From: Lithospermum erythrorhizon
Lineage: Eukaryota > Streptophyta > Magnoliopsida > Boraginales > Boraginaceae
DNA length: 64,000 nt
Direction of reading: 5' to 3'
Assembly (NCBI GenBank): GCA_019722365.1
Contig: JADFUC010001305.1
Coordinates: 1-64,000, forward strand
The notes beneath the pieces are model-generated. The model was not told the DNA's origin, did not search any database, and saw nothing but the letters and a program-made list of their open reading frames with translations. The position numbers were made by a program, and so were the translations under genes. Below, piece after piece: positions 38,990 to 48,905 of the stretch. Each line of letters opens with the position of its first letter. The stretch's first letter is position 1.

Positions 38990-39850
38990 CGTTGAAATCA
39001 AATGAAAATCGATTCCCTTTATTATGCCCGCTGCAACAATTGTACCAATTCATTTACCTGTTGGTTGTATCACCGGAACTTAGTGTTCAATTAGTAATTG
39101 TATATTACTAGCGTGGGCTCCTCATGATAATTTAAGGGGTTATGAGCGATCGGGCTGCATCTTACTCATTAATCATAAATAATAGTAATTGGTCGACATA
39201 TTATTATACAACTTACTATTATCCGAGCCTACGGTCACACAAACAGTTGATATTCTAATTATATTTCATGCATGAAATTAAAAGAGATTTGTAAATTGAG
39301 AGACGATTCTCAACATAGATATATATTTGTCAAATATATATATCATTTAACATCAATCGTTAAACTTGCAAGTTTAATTAATTAACCAATCAAATTGATG
39401 AATAACTTGATAAGTTATTCGTAGTAACTCGCTAGTATTTTAATTGACTTATCAGTTAATTAAAAATAGAACAACCTACTCGTTGACTCATTATTTTATT
39501 AGAACTATAACGGTTCAAACTAAGTTAATTTAGTTTTTTTTTTCTCTTCCATTTTGCCTCACAACTCTTAAATAGTTCAAGTTTCGATTCGATTCCCTCC
39601 CGGTGTGTGCATTTCTAGAGGACATCGCTTTTGGTAAGCCGACAAAGAATCGGGAGAGGTTTTTCAAGTGGCATTCACGCGCCATTGGCTCTGAGGAGTT
39701 GGTTTCCATTTCTTCTTCCGCCTCAAGTAATGTAAGAACTCTTTTATTCATATTGCAATTTATGTGTTTTAGATTAATATACATTATTTTGAGTGATCCG
39801 GGGATGTATGAATTCAGTATTTTAATGCTTTATAAAAAATTCATACTAGA
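38990..39850 (+). repeat. Copia-2 3' LTR
   Basis: It opens gttgaaatcaaatg after the degraded polypurine tract. It shares taattgtatattactag and aatttaaggggttatgag with the Copia-1 LTR, then diverges. The end is approximate and set by the start of CACTA transposase-like codons. Confidence 0.65.
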
Positions 39851-40565
39851 CTTTTAAATATGGAAAAATTTAAATATTCAAAATCGCCAAATCACCGGGT
39901 ATAATGTTCAAAGACAACTGCAAGAAAAGTATATTTTGGGAGTCGAAAGTTAATTTAATCGCACAATCGTATTACTAAATATCGACTTCATGCAATACTC
40001 GAAAAGAAACAATGGTAAAAATGTATTACATATCAGAATGATGTTCCCTGAAGAAGATAATGAACGGTCGAGGCTCGACATTTAGACTCATTGTTCGAGA
40101 CCAGAGTTGCATATGGATGTCATGAGGAAACATAAACCAAAATGACTATAATTTGAACCCTCAAGAATGCAAAGATTTCGTGAAATGGTTGTCCCCGTTT
40201 GGCACTACCCGATGGATACGCTTTCAAACATCAGTAAAGACGCGCAAGAAATGTGAACTTTAGCGGACTAAAAAGTCATGATGTACATATTATGCAACGG
40301 TTACTTCCTCGTAGGCACTCCATCATCTCTGCCTAATCCTATGTGCTGAAACAATCACAGTTGGTCTTATTTCTTTCGCGATATGTCCGCAACTCTAAAT
40401 GTGGAACGGTGGAGTACCTCGGGGTATAATATCACAGATAATTTGTAAGATGGAAAAGATATTCTAATGCTTTTTGATGTAATGGAACACCTACATATAC
40501 ATTTGTCGTATGAAGCTTTAAATGGAGGCCCCAGACAAGATAGATGGATAAAAATTCTTCGAGTC

Positions 40566-40642
40566 GTGAGTTTTTCACTTTATTATATTTTCATACTGTT
40601 TTATATGTTTACTCATCTAACTAACCTTACAAATGTTTGTAG
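40566..40642 (+). other. Retained spliceosomal intron of CACTA transposase, 77 bp
   Basis: A gtgagttttt donor and a tttgtag acceptor bracket 77 T-rich bases between IKILRV and YLGGLKK. In related transposases these two parts are continuous, so this is an intron of the parent gene. A second candidate of 77 bases with gtatat and ttttgtag ends lies at 40956-41032. Confidence 0.75.
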
Positions 40643-40955
40643 ATATTTAGGGGGATTGAAGAAATTGGTAAGGCAAAAGGCACGTGTTGAAGGGTCAATA
40701 TGCGAGGCATATTTGGTCAAAGAGGTTTCAAACTTTGTTCAATTTTACTGGAAGTGGATCAAACCAACTTAAATCACTCAAAGAAGCACGATGTACCGGG
40801 ATCGGATGGATGACCCAAATCTGCTTGCCATTGTTTCATACTCAAGACGTGGCACGCCAGAAGTGAAGCATAGATAATCAACAAGAACTATACAACACCG
40901 CCATGTGTATATTCTCCGCAATACACCAAGTGACATGAAACTCTTCAAGTGTTGG

Positions 40956-41032
40956 GTATATTTAGTACTTCAATTTGATCTAATTCTTATGTGATATAAT
41001 ACTTAACTAAACGATAACATTTTATTTTGTAG
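40956..41032 (+). other. Second candidate CACTA transposase intron
   Basis: A gtatattt donor and an attttgtag acceptor enclose 77 AT-rich bases within the region linking the two C-terminal transposase parts. The flanking codons are too decayed to prove the splice phase. Confidence 0.45.
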
Positions 41033-41575
41033 ACCACATCATTTCCATGAGTCAATCCCGATACAAACGATGAGAAAACGACGCCACCAATAATTTAATG
41101 GTTTCCAAAAGTACGCCCGAATAATATGGACAATAATTTGACACCGAGAATTTTCATTAGGTCCCGCACTGTAAATCAAAAGGTATAGCGGTACTAAGCA
41201 TCAACGGTACTATTTTGATATTAGGCAGGCGATGGCAATAAGAAATAATTTACAATAGTGGTGTTTCAGGTTCGGCGGGTTCACGCTACCAAGACGACGA
41301 TCATGCCGACTACTATGGTGTCTTGTAGAGATCGAGTTGTCGTGACGGCTCGAAAGCTACGATACTATCGCCCTCTTCAAATGTTTTTAATTGACATATG
41401 TCAGATGCAAGCATCCGAAGAATGGAATGGTTCAAATCAAAACACAAAAAGGTGAGGTTCTAAAGACGACTCAAGTTTATCCTAGCATCCTGTGCACAAT
41501 AAAGATACTAACTCTATTATGTGTCACGCAAAATGAGATCATAGGGCAAGCAGCGTCAAGAAAACGAAATTGAAC

Positions 41576-43040
41576 ACGAGAAGTTTGCTCTACCGGAATT
41601 GCTATGTAAAATGTCGATGTCTCGCTTTGAATATCAAGATATCTTCTGTTGTTAACAAATAAATCTCCTCCCTTGCTGATTTAATCAACGATGTCAGCTG
41701 CTTGTCAATCGGGCATTTTCGCTATCATTACATGAGGACGCATGTATCCGATCACGGAGGCTTGGTTCGGGACATGAAGTCGATTCACCTTTAACGCTGC
41801 TCATGATGATGACGTAGGAAGCATAAATTCCTCCTAAGATACTATTAAATCAAATATTTTAAGTTACAAGTTTTCATATTGTAACGGTAACTTTGTATTA
41901 AATCAGATTAAATGCACAATGAGTGCAATGTATCTTGTATTTATTGTTTGATATCAGGTTCAAAAAACTATAATATGTATTTATTGCTTCTTGATATCAG
42001 GTTCATGACAAGTGAGCTCCGCTCTGCAAAACTCAGATTCATTTTTTCTCGCAGACCTATGTAGCCCAAGTTGTAGCCGACTTCGGCAGTAATTACAATT
42101 AGAAAATTTTCAGCAATCTTTTTTTCCGCACGGAGACGGCATGTAGTCGGACGGAGACGGTTTTTTCACTTCGTATTTCGCCTCCTAAAAATCAGGTAAA
42201 TTCAAATAATTTATTTCAAACGGTGACGGCTCAAGCGACGGGTGTGCACCTGGGCGATTGTGATGGAGACGTGGGGTTCTAGATTTTCAAGGTTTTTCAA
42301 GTTATATATCCTTCTTCACATTATCATCATTCCAACAATTTTTTTCCCAAACCCACAACATAATATCCTTTTTATTTTATGTTATTAATTTTATTTTCAT
42401 AATTTGATTGTCTACTAACCTTAAATTTGATTTTATTTTATAGGTGACTTTAAAGAGGTAATTATTAATACTTTATTCACTTTCTTTATTTTGTATGTAA
42501 TGGTTCTTAATTTCTAATTTATATATATTTTTTTGTAGAAAGTGGTTGAATTCAAAAAGTTAATTCTTACTTATTCATTTTTTTTTAATTTTTGTTATTA
42601 TCTTTAATAATAATGTAGTATGATGAATATATTTGTAATTTGTTTTTGTTACTTTTGTTGTAGGGAAATACTCTATTCAAGTTTCGAATAGGTAATTTGG
42701 TTTTTTATTTTAATTTTATGTTTGAATGTTTGATCGTTTATATAAATTAATGTTTGATGTTTATATGAATAGAATGTTTAATATGTTTGATGCTTCATAA
42801 GGAATTGGTTATTTGATGTTTGTATGAATATGATGTTTAATATGTTCGATGTTGAATATGTATTTATTTATATGAACAATATTATATTTTAATGTCTGGA
42901 ATCTTTTAATGCTTTTATATTTGTTTGTATGATTCGATGGATTTTTGTAGATTTCAAACTTCCCTGCTCCACGTTATCGCACTAACCGCCGCTTTTAAAA
43001 CAAAAAATGCAAAAGCGGCTGGACGGCGCTTCTGGATGTA
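41576..43040 (+). other. CACTA 3' non-coding region with subterminal repeats
   Basis: It contains a duplicated tttgatatcaggttca-type block at 41937-42005, a cluster of (g)gagacgg and gacgg motifs at 42125-42275, an AT-rich stretch with repeated tgatgtttatatgaata-like units at 42755-42870, and a 9-bp inverted repeat (42988-42996 with 43011-43019). GC-rich subterminal motifs are typical of CACTA ends. No gene is seen. Confidence 0.55.
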
Positions 43041-44150
43041 GACGGAACTTTGAATTTTTTTGCATCGGCCTCGAACGCGGAGTACGGGTCGAGTCGATTT
43101 TATTTAATTGTTGCGGAGTCGGACGTGAGTCGGGCCCTATGGAGTCAGAGTGGCTCGGGCCTTGCGGACTCGGATCGAGTCGGATTATTACAGCCCAGCG
43201 AGTCGGGTATCAGAGTGAGCATAAAAGCTGTGAGTCGGTTCTTGTGGAGTCGTGTTGGAAGCTCTAGGATTATGGAAAGTCTCAGTCGAATCCCTCCTCG
43301 ATCCACTACTGGCTCGCTTAACTCCATTCCATCTTCGTGGTCGCATTTCACAAAGATGGAAACCGGTAAAACCATCAATGAGATCTCGGTGGACGACTCA
43401 ACGTCAACCCATCCCTGAATCTAGTGATCCTCTTCGCCTCTACCGGATAAACATCAGAAGTAGTCGGCAACTGCCTCTCTTACTCCTCCACCGAATTCTA
43501 ACCCCCGCATCAAATCGCCTCTCTCTCTAAGGCCGCCATGAGGGCCTCCAACCAATAATTATCCCGGAAGAGCTCAAAAATCGCTCCTAGGAAACATGAA
43601 TCTCCCCTCTCGCACAAAGACGCACTCAAGTTCTCCTACCAAATACGGCACTCGTGAAAGCCCATAAGTAGCAAACTTCACTCTCATCTCGCCCACAATT
43701 TCCATCGGCTCAAAGATGGACTTCATGTCTCTTGATGAAATCAATAGCCCGCCTCGGCTAACCTCTCTAAAACTGAGGATCTCCTAAACCGTGAAACAAC
43801 TTATTTCCTCGAATTGACCTCCTACCGCCGCTGCCCTGCTATCTGCTAATTTCCTCCAAGGTCTACCTCTAACCTCCCTCAACCTCGGCTCGTAAGAATG
43901 CACCTCCCGACTCCTCAGCTGTCCACGCCTGCACTCATCAATGTGCCTATACTCTCTACCAGCTTCCTCGGCCTCCTCCGGCCTACCCCTGCACCTCGCT
44001 CTACCCTTCCACGAACTCAAAGTGGCATCCTCAATGCCTACGCAACAAAAAGAAAAAGACTCATTTTTTTCAACAAAAAGACAATTCATTCACAATCTAG
44101 ACTCAAGGAAACAAGCTGACACACAACCATACGCATACCCAAGTAATCAA
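43040..44150 (-). pseudogene. Gypsy-N gag remnant
   Basis: On the minus strand, 44089-43784 is open and holds an Arg/Glu-rich N-terminal part (WKGRARCRGRPEEAEEAGR). The capsid-like core follows in broken frames: AIDFIKRHE, then FEPMEIVGEMRVKFATY (about 43700-43650), and EAKRITRFRDGL near 43400. This order matches plant chromovirus gag (retrotransposon gag domain). The zinc knuckle was not found, because the sequence decays toward the CACTA insertion. Gag would form the particle shell in the cytoplasm. Confidence 0.75.
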
Positions 44151-44152
44151 AC

Positions 44153-44167
44153 CTAATCTCGATACTA
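44153..44167 (-). other. Gypsy-N primer-binding site
   Basis: The minus strand reads agtatcgagattagg a few bases after the LTR end gtcgttaca. It is a degraded initiator methionine tRNA complement and shows that the LTR at 44172-46824 is the 5' LTR. Confidence 0.7.
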
Positions 44168-44171
44168 AAAT

Positions 44172-46824
44172 TGTAACGACTACCTCAAAGTCGGCCACCG
44201 ATGTGAAAATCATTAAAAACTGAACACCGTAGTCACCATATCGATGGACGACTCAGTTTAAAGAACTACTCGCTTCATCCAAAATTGTGATTTCCATTAA
44301 GATTCTCAAAACAAGGCAGCTTTTAAAATTTGCTAACTAATTGTGTGATATCTAAACAACCAACCCATATATATATATACAACATATCTCAAAAAAAAGT
44401 AATGCCGGAAAGGCTACAACCGAGAATAAGTATTGTATCCAATATAAAAACAATCACGACAAGGCCAAAGTTTGAAAAAATAAAGTACAACAATAAAAAA
44501 CGGCCGACAACCCATCAAATGAGGCCGTTGAGATCCTCACCACCCGACGCTAATACTCAGCCACTGAACAAACTCCTCCAACCCGCCTCCCTACCAACTA
44601 GTCAGCCCTGGCCAACCTCCGCAATAAACGAAATGCCGCCCAAAGCGGTGGTGTGTCGTGAAGCTTAAAGTGAAAACTTAACACGGGGGAAGTAACTTAA
44701 ACCATAATGAACGGCATGCATAAATATTATAATAGTCAAAATGAATAAATACGTATTTATCCGTGACTACCTAATAAAGTCATACAATAAGATTCCAGTA
44801 GCTGCCTCAGCAAAACATGTTGGGCATATAATAGAAGGTCTCAATAAGGCACACAATCACCCAAGCATTTAAATCACAGACTCAACAACGACTATAACTC
44901 TAGTCATCACCTTCTATCTCTCATATCTCCACAAGTATACCACCCTTTGTGCCGCATATACTCAACTGGCTCAATTCAAGGAATAGATCAATCGCTAATA
45001 AACACCGTGACTGCTATACCGTAGTATAAGTGCCAACATCAAATAATGCCTATAGCAAAGTGATAATAGATCTCGATAATCGCACTTATACCAAAGATAA
45101 GGCCAACACTAACAATTCACATAGCAAAGTGATAATAGATCTCACACCGCACTTATACCGAAGTATAAGTGCCAATAACGCTACATATCCTCGTAAGTGA
45201 AGCGAGTAATCACTCTTAACCAATAATCATCCCAATATGGTCATATCCAACACTTATGTCACCTCAAGTTACGCATAACTCCAACCAACACCTCTCAATA
45301 ACCAACTACTTATTCCCAAAACAATATCAAAGCACACACCTAAAACATCTCGACAATCATAAATCAATCACAACCGCCGACAAGGCCACAAAATACATAA
45401 GTGCCGATAAGGCCACGTGAATACAACAAGGCCGACAAGGCCACGTAAATCAAAACATAAGTCGGGGAGTTCAAGCTTATTACTTACCTCAAGCAAATCT
45501 TCAACGCCACGTAAATATAATCGCACCTGCAATTACGGCTCACACACAAATGAATCAATTTATTCATACGACAATAATACGTATATCATTCCTACATAAT
45601 CATACCAAAATGACATGTATATCATTCTCTACATAATCATACCACAACGACATGTGTCATTCTCACATAATCATACCACAAATTCATACATGTTCACACA
45701 ATTTAAAGTAAGCTACAGAAGTAGCACCCATGTAGAGATAAGTACTCACCTCCGCTTAGCTACCACAAAAAACCTTCAGAACACACACACAATCACTTCG
45801 TGAATCCACCCCCTTCACGATCAACGCCTAACAAAAAAACAATTCCAGAAAGTATAATCAAACCTACTACTATACTCTATGCTCTAGAAGATACACAACC
45901 AACTCTTAGTGTGGAACGATTTCTAAACGGTCTAAAATGACGGATAAACAACGAAAATAACAGCCCGGCCGGACATAACCCAACCGGCCCCCTCTTACTG
46001 TAATTCCAATCAGATTACTTTTAACATCTCATATCAATCCTATAAGTCATCTAGTCAACCCTCAAGTCCATAATTAACAACCTATACTATAAAATATCAA
46101 GTACAACTCAATTCTATAAATCACACTTTTTTCAACCTAACTCCTTAATCAATTCTCCTTAAAATCTAAATTTAACCTTTACAATAACTAAGGTCAGTGT
46201 CCCAATATAACCTCATACACATTTAAAGTCTTATAAAAAATCCTCAATAAAGAAAAGTCAATCCAAACCCTAAAGTCAACCCAACTATAAATCCCTCAAA
46301 CAACCTCTAAATCATGAATTATCATACTTTATATACATCATAGCACCCATAACAAACTTAAAAACAACATAAAATTGAGTTATGCCAAAAAGTCAACCAA
46401 AAAGTCAAACCTTAAAATCAACCAAAACTCTATTTTCATACATCAAATTTGTAGGAAAGACGGGCTTTAAACCTTAATAATCAACTTCGAGGATCTGAAT
46501 ACAACAAAGTGAAAGAAACGGAAGAGAAAAATCTTTCTTTTCTCCAAAAGGATCCTCGCCAAAGCTTAGGTAAATGGGGCGGAGACGGCTCGTGATATTC
46601 GCTGGAATAATGACGATAAGGACGTAGATTGGCCATTTAACACTTAAGCTGGCAAAGCCGCATCGTGAGTTCGTGTTCGAATCGCTTAACGAGTTATCGA
46701 ACGACTTAACGATCTAACTTAACTCCTAATTATCCCCGCTACTACTACTAAATTATAAAATGCACTGCCCAATTAAATTTTACGAATTAGTCATTATTAT
46801 CGGCTAATCGAACGGGTTATTAAG
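44172..46824 (-). repeat. Gypsy-N 5' LTR
   Basis: The minus strand begins ttaataaccc (compare tgtaataacca in the other LTR) and ends gtagtcgttaca before the primer-binding site. The length is nearly the same as 22782-25451. The body has repeated gttgacttttt motifs and a degenerate tandem repeat at 45010-45190 (cttataccgaagtataag(t)-type blocks). The open frames here do not look like genes. Confidence 0.75.
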
Positions 46825-46869
46825 GTGTTCAGAAAAGTCGGGGAAGCCCAAATTCCCACGCGCTCGACT

Positions 46870-47014
46870 TGGAGTCTGGATGGCGACGCCACACGGACAG
46901 AGACGATAAAAGCGCGCCGGGGCGATTCCCCGACTTATCCCGCCTCTAATTCATTTAATAGAGACGGGGTTCGGGAGACGGCCTGAAGCGCCTTTTGCCC
47001 TCTTTCTAGTAGTG
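46870..47014. repeat. CACTA-like terminus with subterminal motifs
   Basis: The stretch ends ctctttctagtagtg, whose reverse complement starts with the CACTA signature cactactagaaag. It is preceded by gagacgg, ggagacgg and a 6-bp snap-back ggcgattccccg region, the usual look of CACTA ends. The matching second end was not found. It may be the host into which Gypsy-N inserted. Confidence 0.55.
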
Positions 47015-48825
47015 TAATCTCCCAGGGTTCCATATACATATTGAGTGTTTGATATGTGTGTCCTCGTCATTATATCGAGCGCATAATCTACGCGGTACTG
47101 ATACTAACTGCGTACTCGTGCGTGTCGTACAAGATTTGTAATGTTAATTTAAGCAAGCTTGTTTTCAATTTCCGGATATATCAAAGCTAAGATCTCGAAA
47201 TTTATAATTTTTGTAGGTTAATACACAATATCCTGATTAATTTGTGAAATTATTTGAGTTAAGTAATTATTTATGTTAATTTTTTATTATTTGTGTTTTA
47301 AGTTAATAATGTTAAAGTGAATGTTTATATTCTTGTCAATTTTTCATGTTTACAATGTTAAATTAATGATAATGTCAAATAGTTAAATTGTTTTAGTTAC
47401 ATTAACTTTATTAAAATGATTACAATGCTGAAAAGCGTGAAACATGTTTGAACACGAAATCAAGTAATGCATAATCATTTAGTACGGATAGCAAGAGATT
47501 TGAATATTTGATTTCATAAATTAAAATTATTTATTATAATTTATATAACATGTTGGTTTTTATGCTTAAATATTAGAACCAACAAAAACAATATCTCCAA
47601 CTATAACCTATACAGGCAATAATTATTAGTGTTGAATTTCATATATGCAAGAAAATTAAAAAAATTCAATTTTCACTATTTAATATTGACTAGTAAATTA
47701 AAGAAGACTATATTGTCATAATAATATTTCTATTAGTTTTACTTCCAATTTAAATATAATTCATCGATATTAATAGCCTTAAAAATACAATGGATGAATA
47801 AGTATATGATAGGTATATAACTTACTTATCAATTAACATTCGATATACAAATCGGCAATTTCAACTGCCTAAATGGCTTTCAGGATCTTTTAAATTAAAT
47901 TTGTTATTTATGTCATAATTTTAAATTTTTTAACATCAAGTAATACTTATCGTATATACACTATTGAGATTTAACTTTTCATTAAAAAATTCATTTTATA
48001 ATATATATTTTATAAAAGAGGCATTTATATTTATTCACTTTGATTTTCAATGTTTATTTGGAATATTTTACATTTAGGTGCGATATTCAACGCGCTTTTC
48101 TGGCTTATTTTTTAAGGCTATTAAAATTGAGTAGAATTTTTTAAAAAAAGGTCTTCTATACTTTACGCTTTAAGTAAATATTATTGAGACATGATCACTT
48201 AAAATATGTAAAAATAAATACATAAAATAAAATAAAATAGTTGAATTATGTATAATTTATACTTCTAATCAATTGAGAAGAGAATAAATTATACTAGACG
48301 TGCTAATAAATTATAGGTACTATATTCACAGTTAACACTTCCATTCATATGTTTATTATGATAGAAATATGATTACTTTCATTGATAATTATTAGTTCTT
48401 TTCAAATATTTCATAATAAAGTATACAATTAATAAATTCCATTGAGCTTTATTAATGTCTAAGTATAATAAGTTTCATAAAAATATAATTCCTCAACAAT
48501 TTATAATTGGGAGTATAATGACTCACAATTAGCTAACTAATAATTGTTTTGATTTTGTAGCTAAAAGAGAGAAGTGATGTTTTCTCACGATAAATAAAGT
48601 AACATAAAGTGCATTCTTATAATTATGAGAAAAGTAAGTTATATATTAATATATAATTATAAATTTAGTTAAATTTTAATTACTTTATTGATTATCTCAG
48701 TTTCATATATACTTACGTACAGCGTACATATATTTTACTAGTCTCATAAAATATACTACTTATCAATTTAAATACAATAAACTTCCTAAAATATATGACA
48801 AATATGTACCAATCAAACATCACTG
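47015..48825. other. AT-rich intergenic DNA downstream of the receptor kinase
   Basis: Very AT-rich, with no open frame of note, no transposon protein motif and no repeat of size. It looks like ordinary host intergenic sequence. Confidence 0.6.
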
Positions 48826-48831
48826 TTTATT
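48826..48831 (-). terminator. Candidate poly(A) signal of the receptor kinase
   Basis: Minus-strand aataaa lies 75 bases after the stop codon, in an AT-rich 3' region. Confidence 0.55.
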
Positions 48832-48905
48832 ACAACTGCATTATTATGACATTTAACATTACTCAATAAGAAGCAATCAATTCAAAGTTTTTGAATTCTT
48901 AATAG

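Larger units (their letters stand above)
35716..39850 (+). mobile_element. Copia-2, 5'-truncated relative of Copia-1
   Basis: It carries integrase to RNase H, a non-coding 3' region, a degraded polypurine tract and a 3' LTR (38990-39850). Gag, protease and the 5' LTR are missing. It starts where Gypsy-N protease stops and ends next to CACTA transposase sequence. This position suggests that Copia-2 inserted in the CACTA element and that a later deletion removed the left part of both. Confidence 0.8.
39880..41575 (+). pseudogene. CACTA TNP2-type transposase remnant
   Basis: The transposase core region shows ARxLD/ELH-like residues near 40070-40120 and LSGLKSHDVHI near 40260-40295. The following region (known as DUF4218 in this family) has FDVMEHLHIHLSYEALNGGP at 40470 and, after a retained intron, YLGGLKKLVRQKARVEGSICEAY. 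A C-terminal part like DUF4216 lies at 41240-41570. Stops and shifts break the frame elsewhere. TNP2 proteins bind the element ends and catalyse cut-and-paste transposition in the nucleus. The N-terminal half has been lost at the Copia-2 border. The family call is firm; the details are by motif recognition. Confidence 0.85.
39870..43040 (+). mobile_element. CACTA (En/Spm) transposon fragment, 5' truncated
   Basis: A TNP2-type transposase remnant (39880-41575) is followed by non-coding DNA with short gacgg-type repeats (42120-42290). A possible terminus ends near ttctggatgtag (43037). The left end is missing where Copia-2 abuts it. Gypsy-N gag resumes on the minus strand to the right, so this element sits inside Gypsy-N between gag and protease. 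Confidence 0.75.
22782..46824 (-). mobile_element. Gypsy-N, minus-strand Ty3/Gypsy element split in three by nested insertions
   Basis: Reading the minus strand from 46824: 5' LTR, primer-binding site, gag (44150-43040), interruption by Copia-2/CACTA, protease and reverse transcriptase (35715-34231), interruption by Gypsy-P, RNase H, integrase and chromodomain (27230-25500), polypurine tract and 3' LTR (25451-22782). Every domain occurs once, in canonical order and one orientation. The two LTRs have nearly equal length (2670 and 2653 bases). Removing the inserts leaves about 9.7 kb, a normal size for a chromovirus with LTRs this long. Confidence 0.8.

Noticed and set aside
39603..39857. 84-codon plus-strand frame as a host gene
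   Set aside because: It lies in the Copia-2 LTR, is overlapped by an antisense frame of equal size and shows no domain.
43007..43530. Plus-strand open frames with repeated ESG/SRV residues
   Set aside because: They are antisense to Gypsy-N gag, and their repeats reflect gagtcgg-type motifs.
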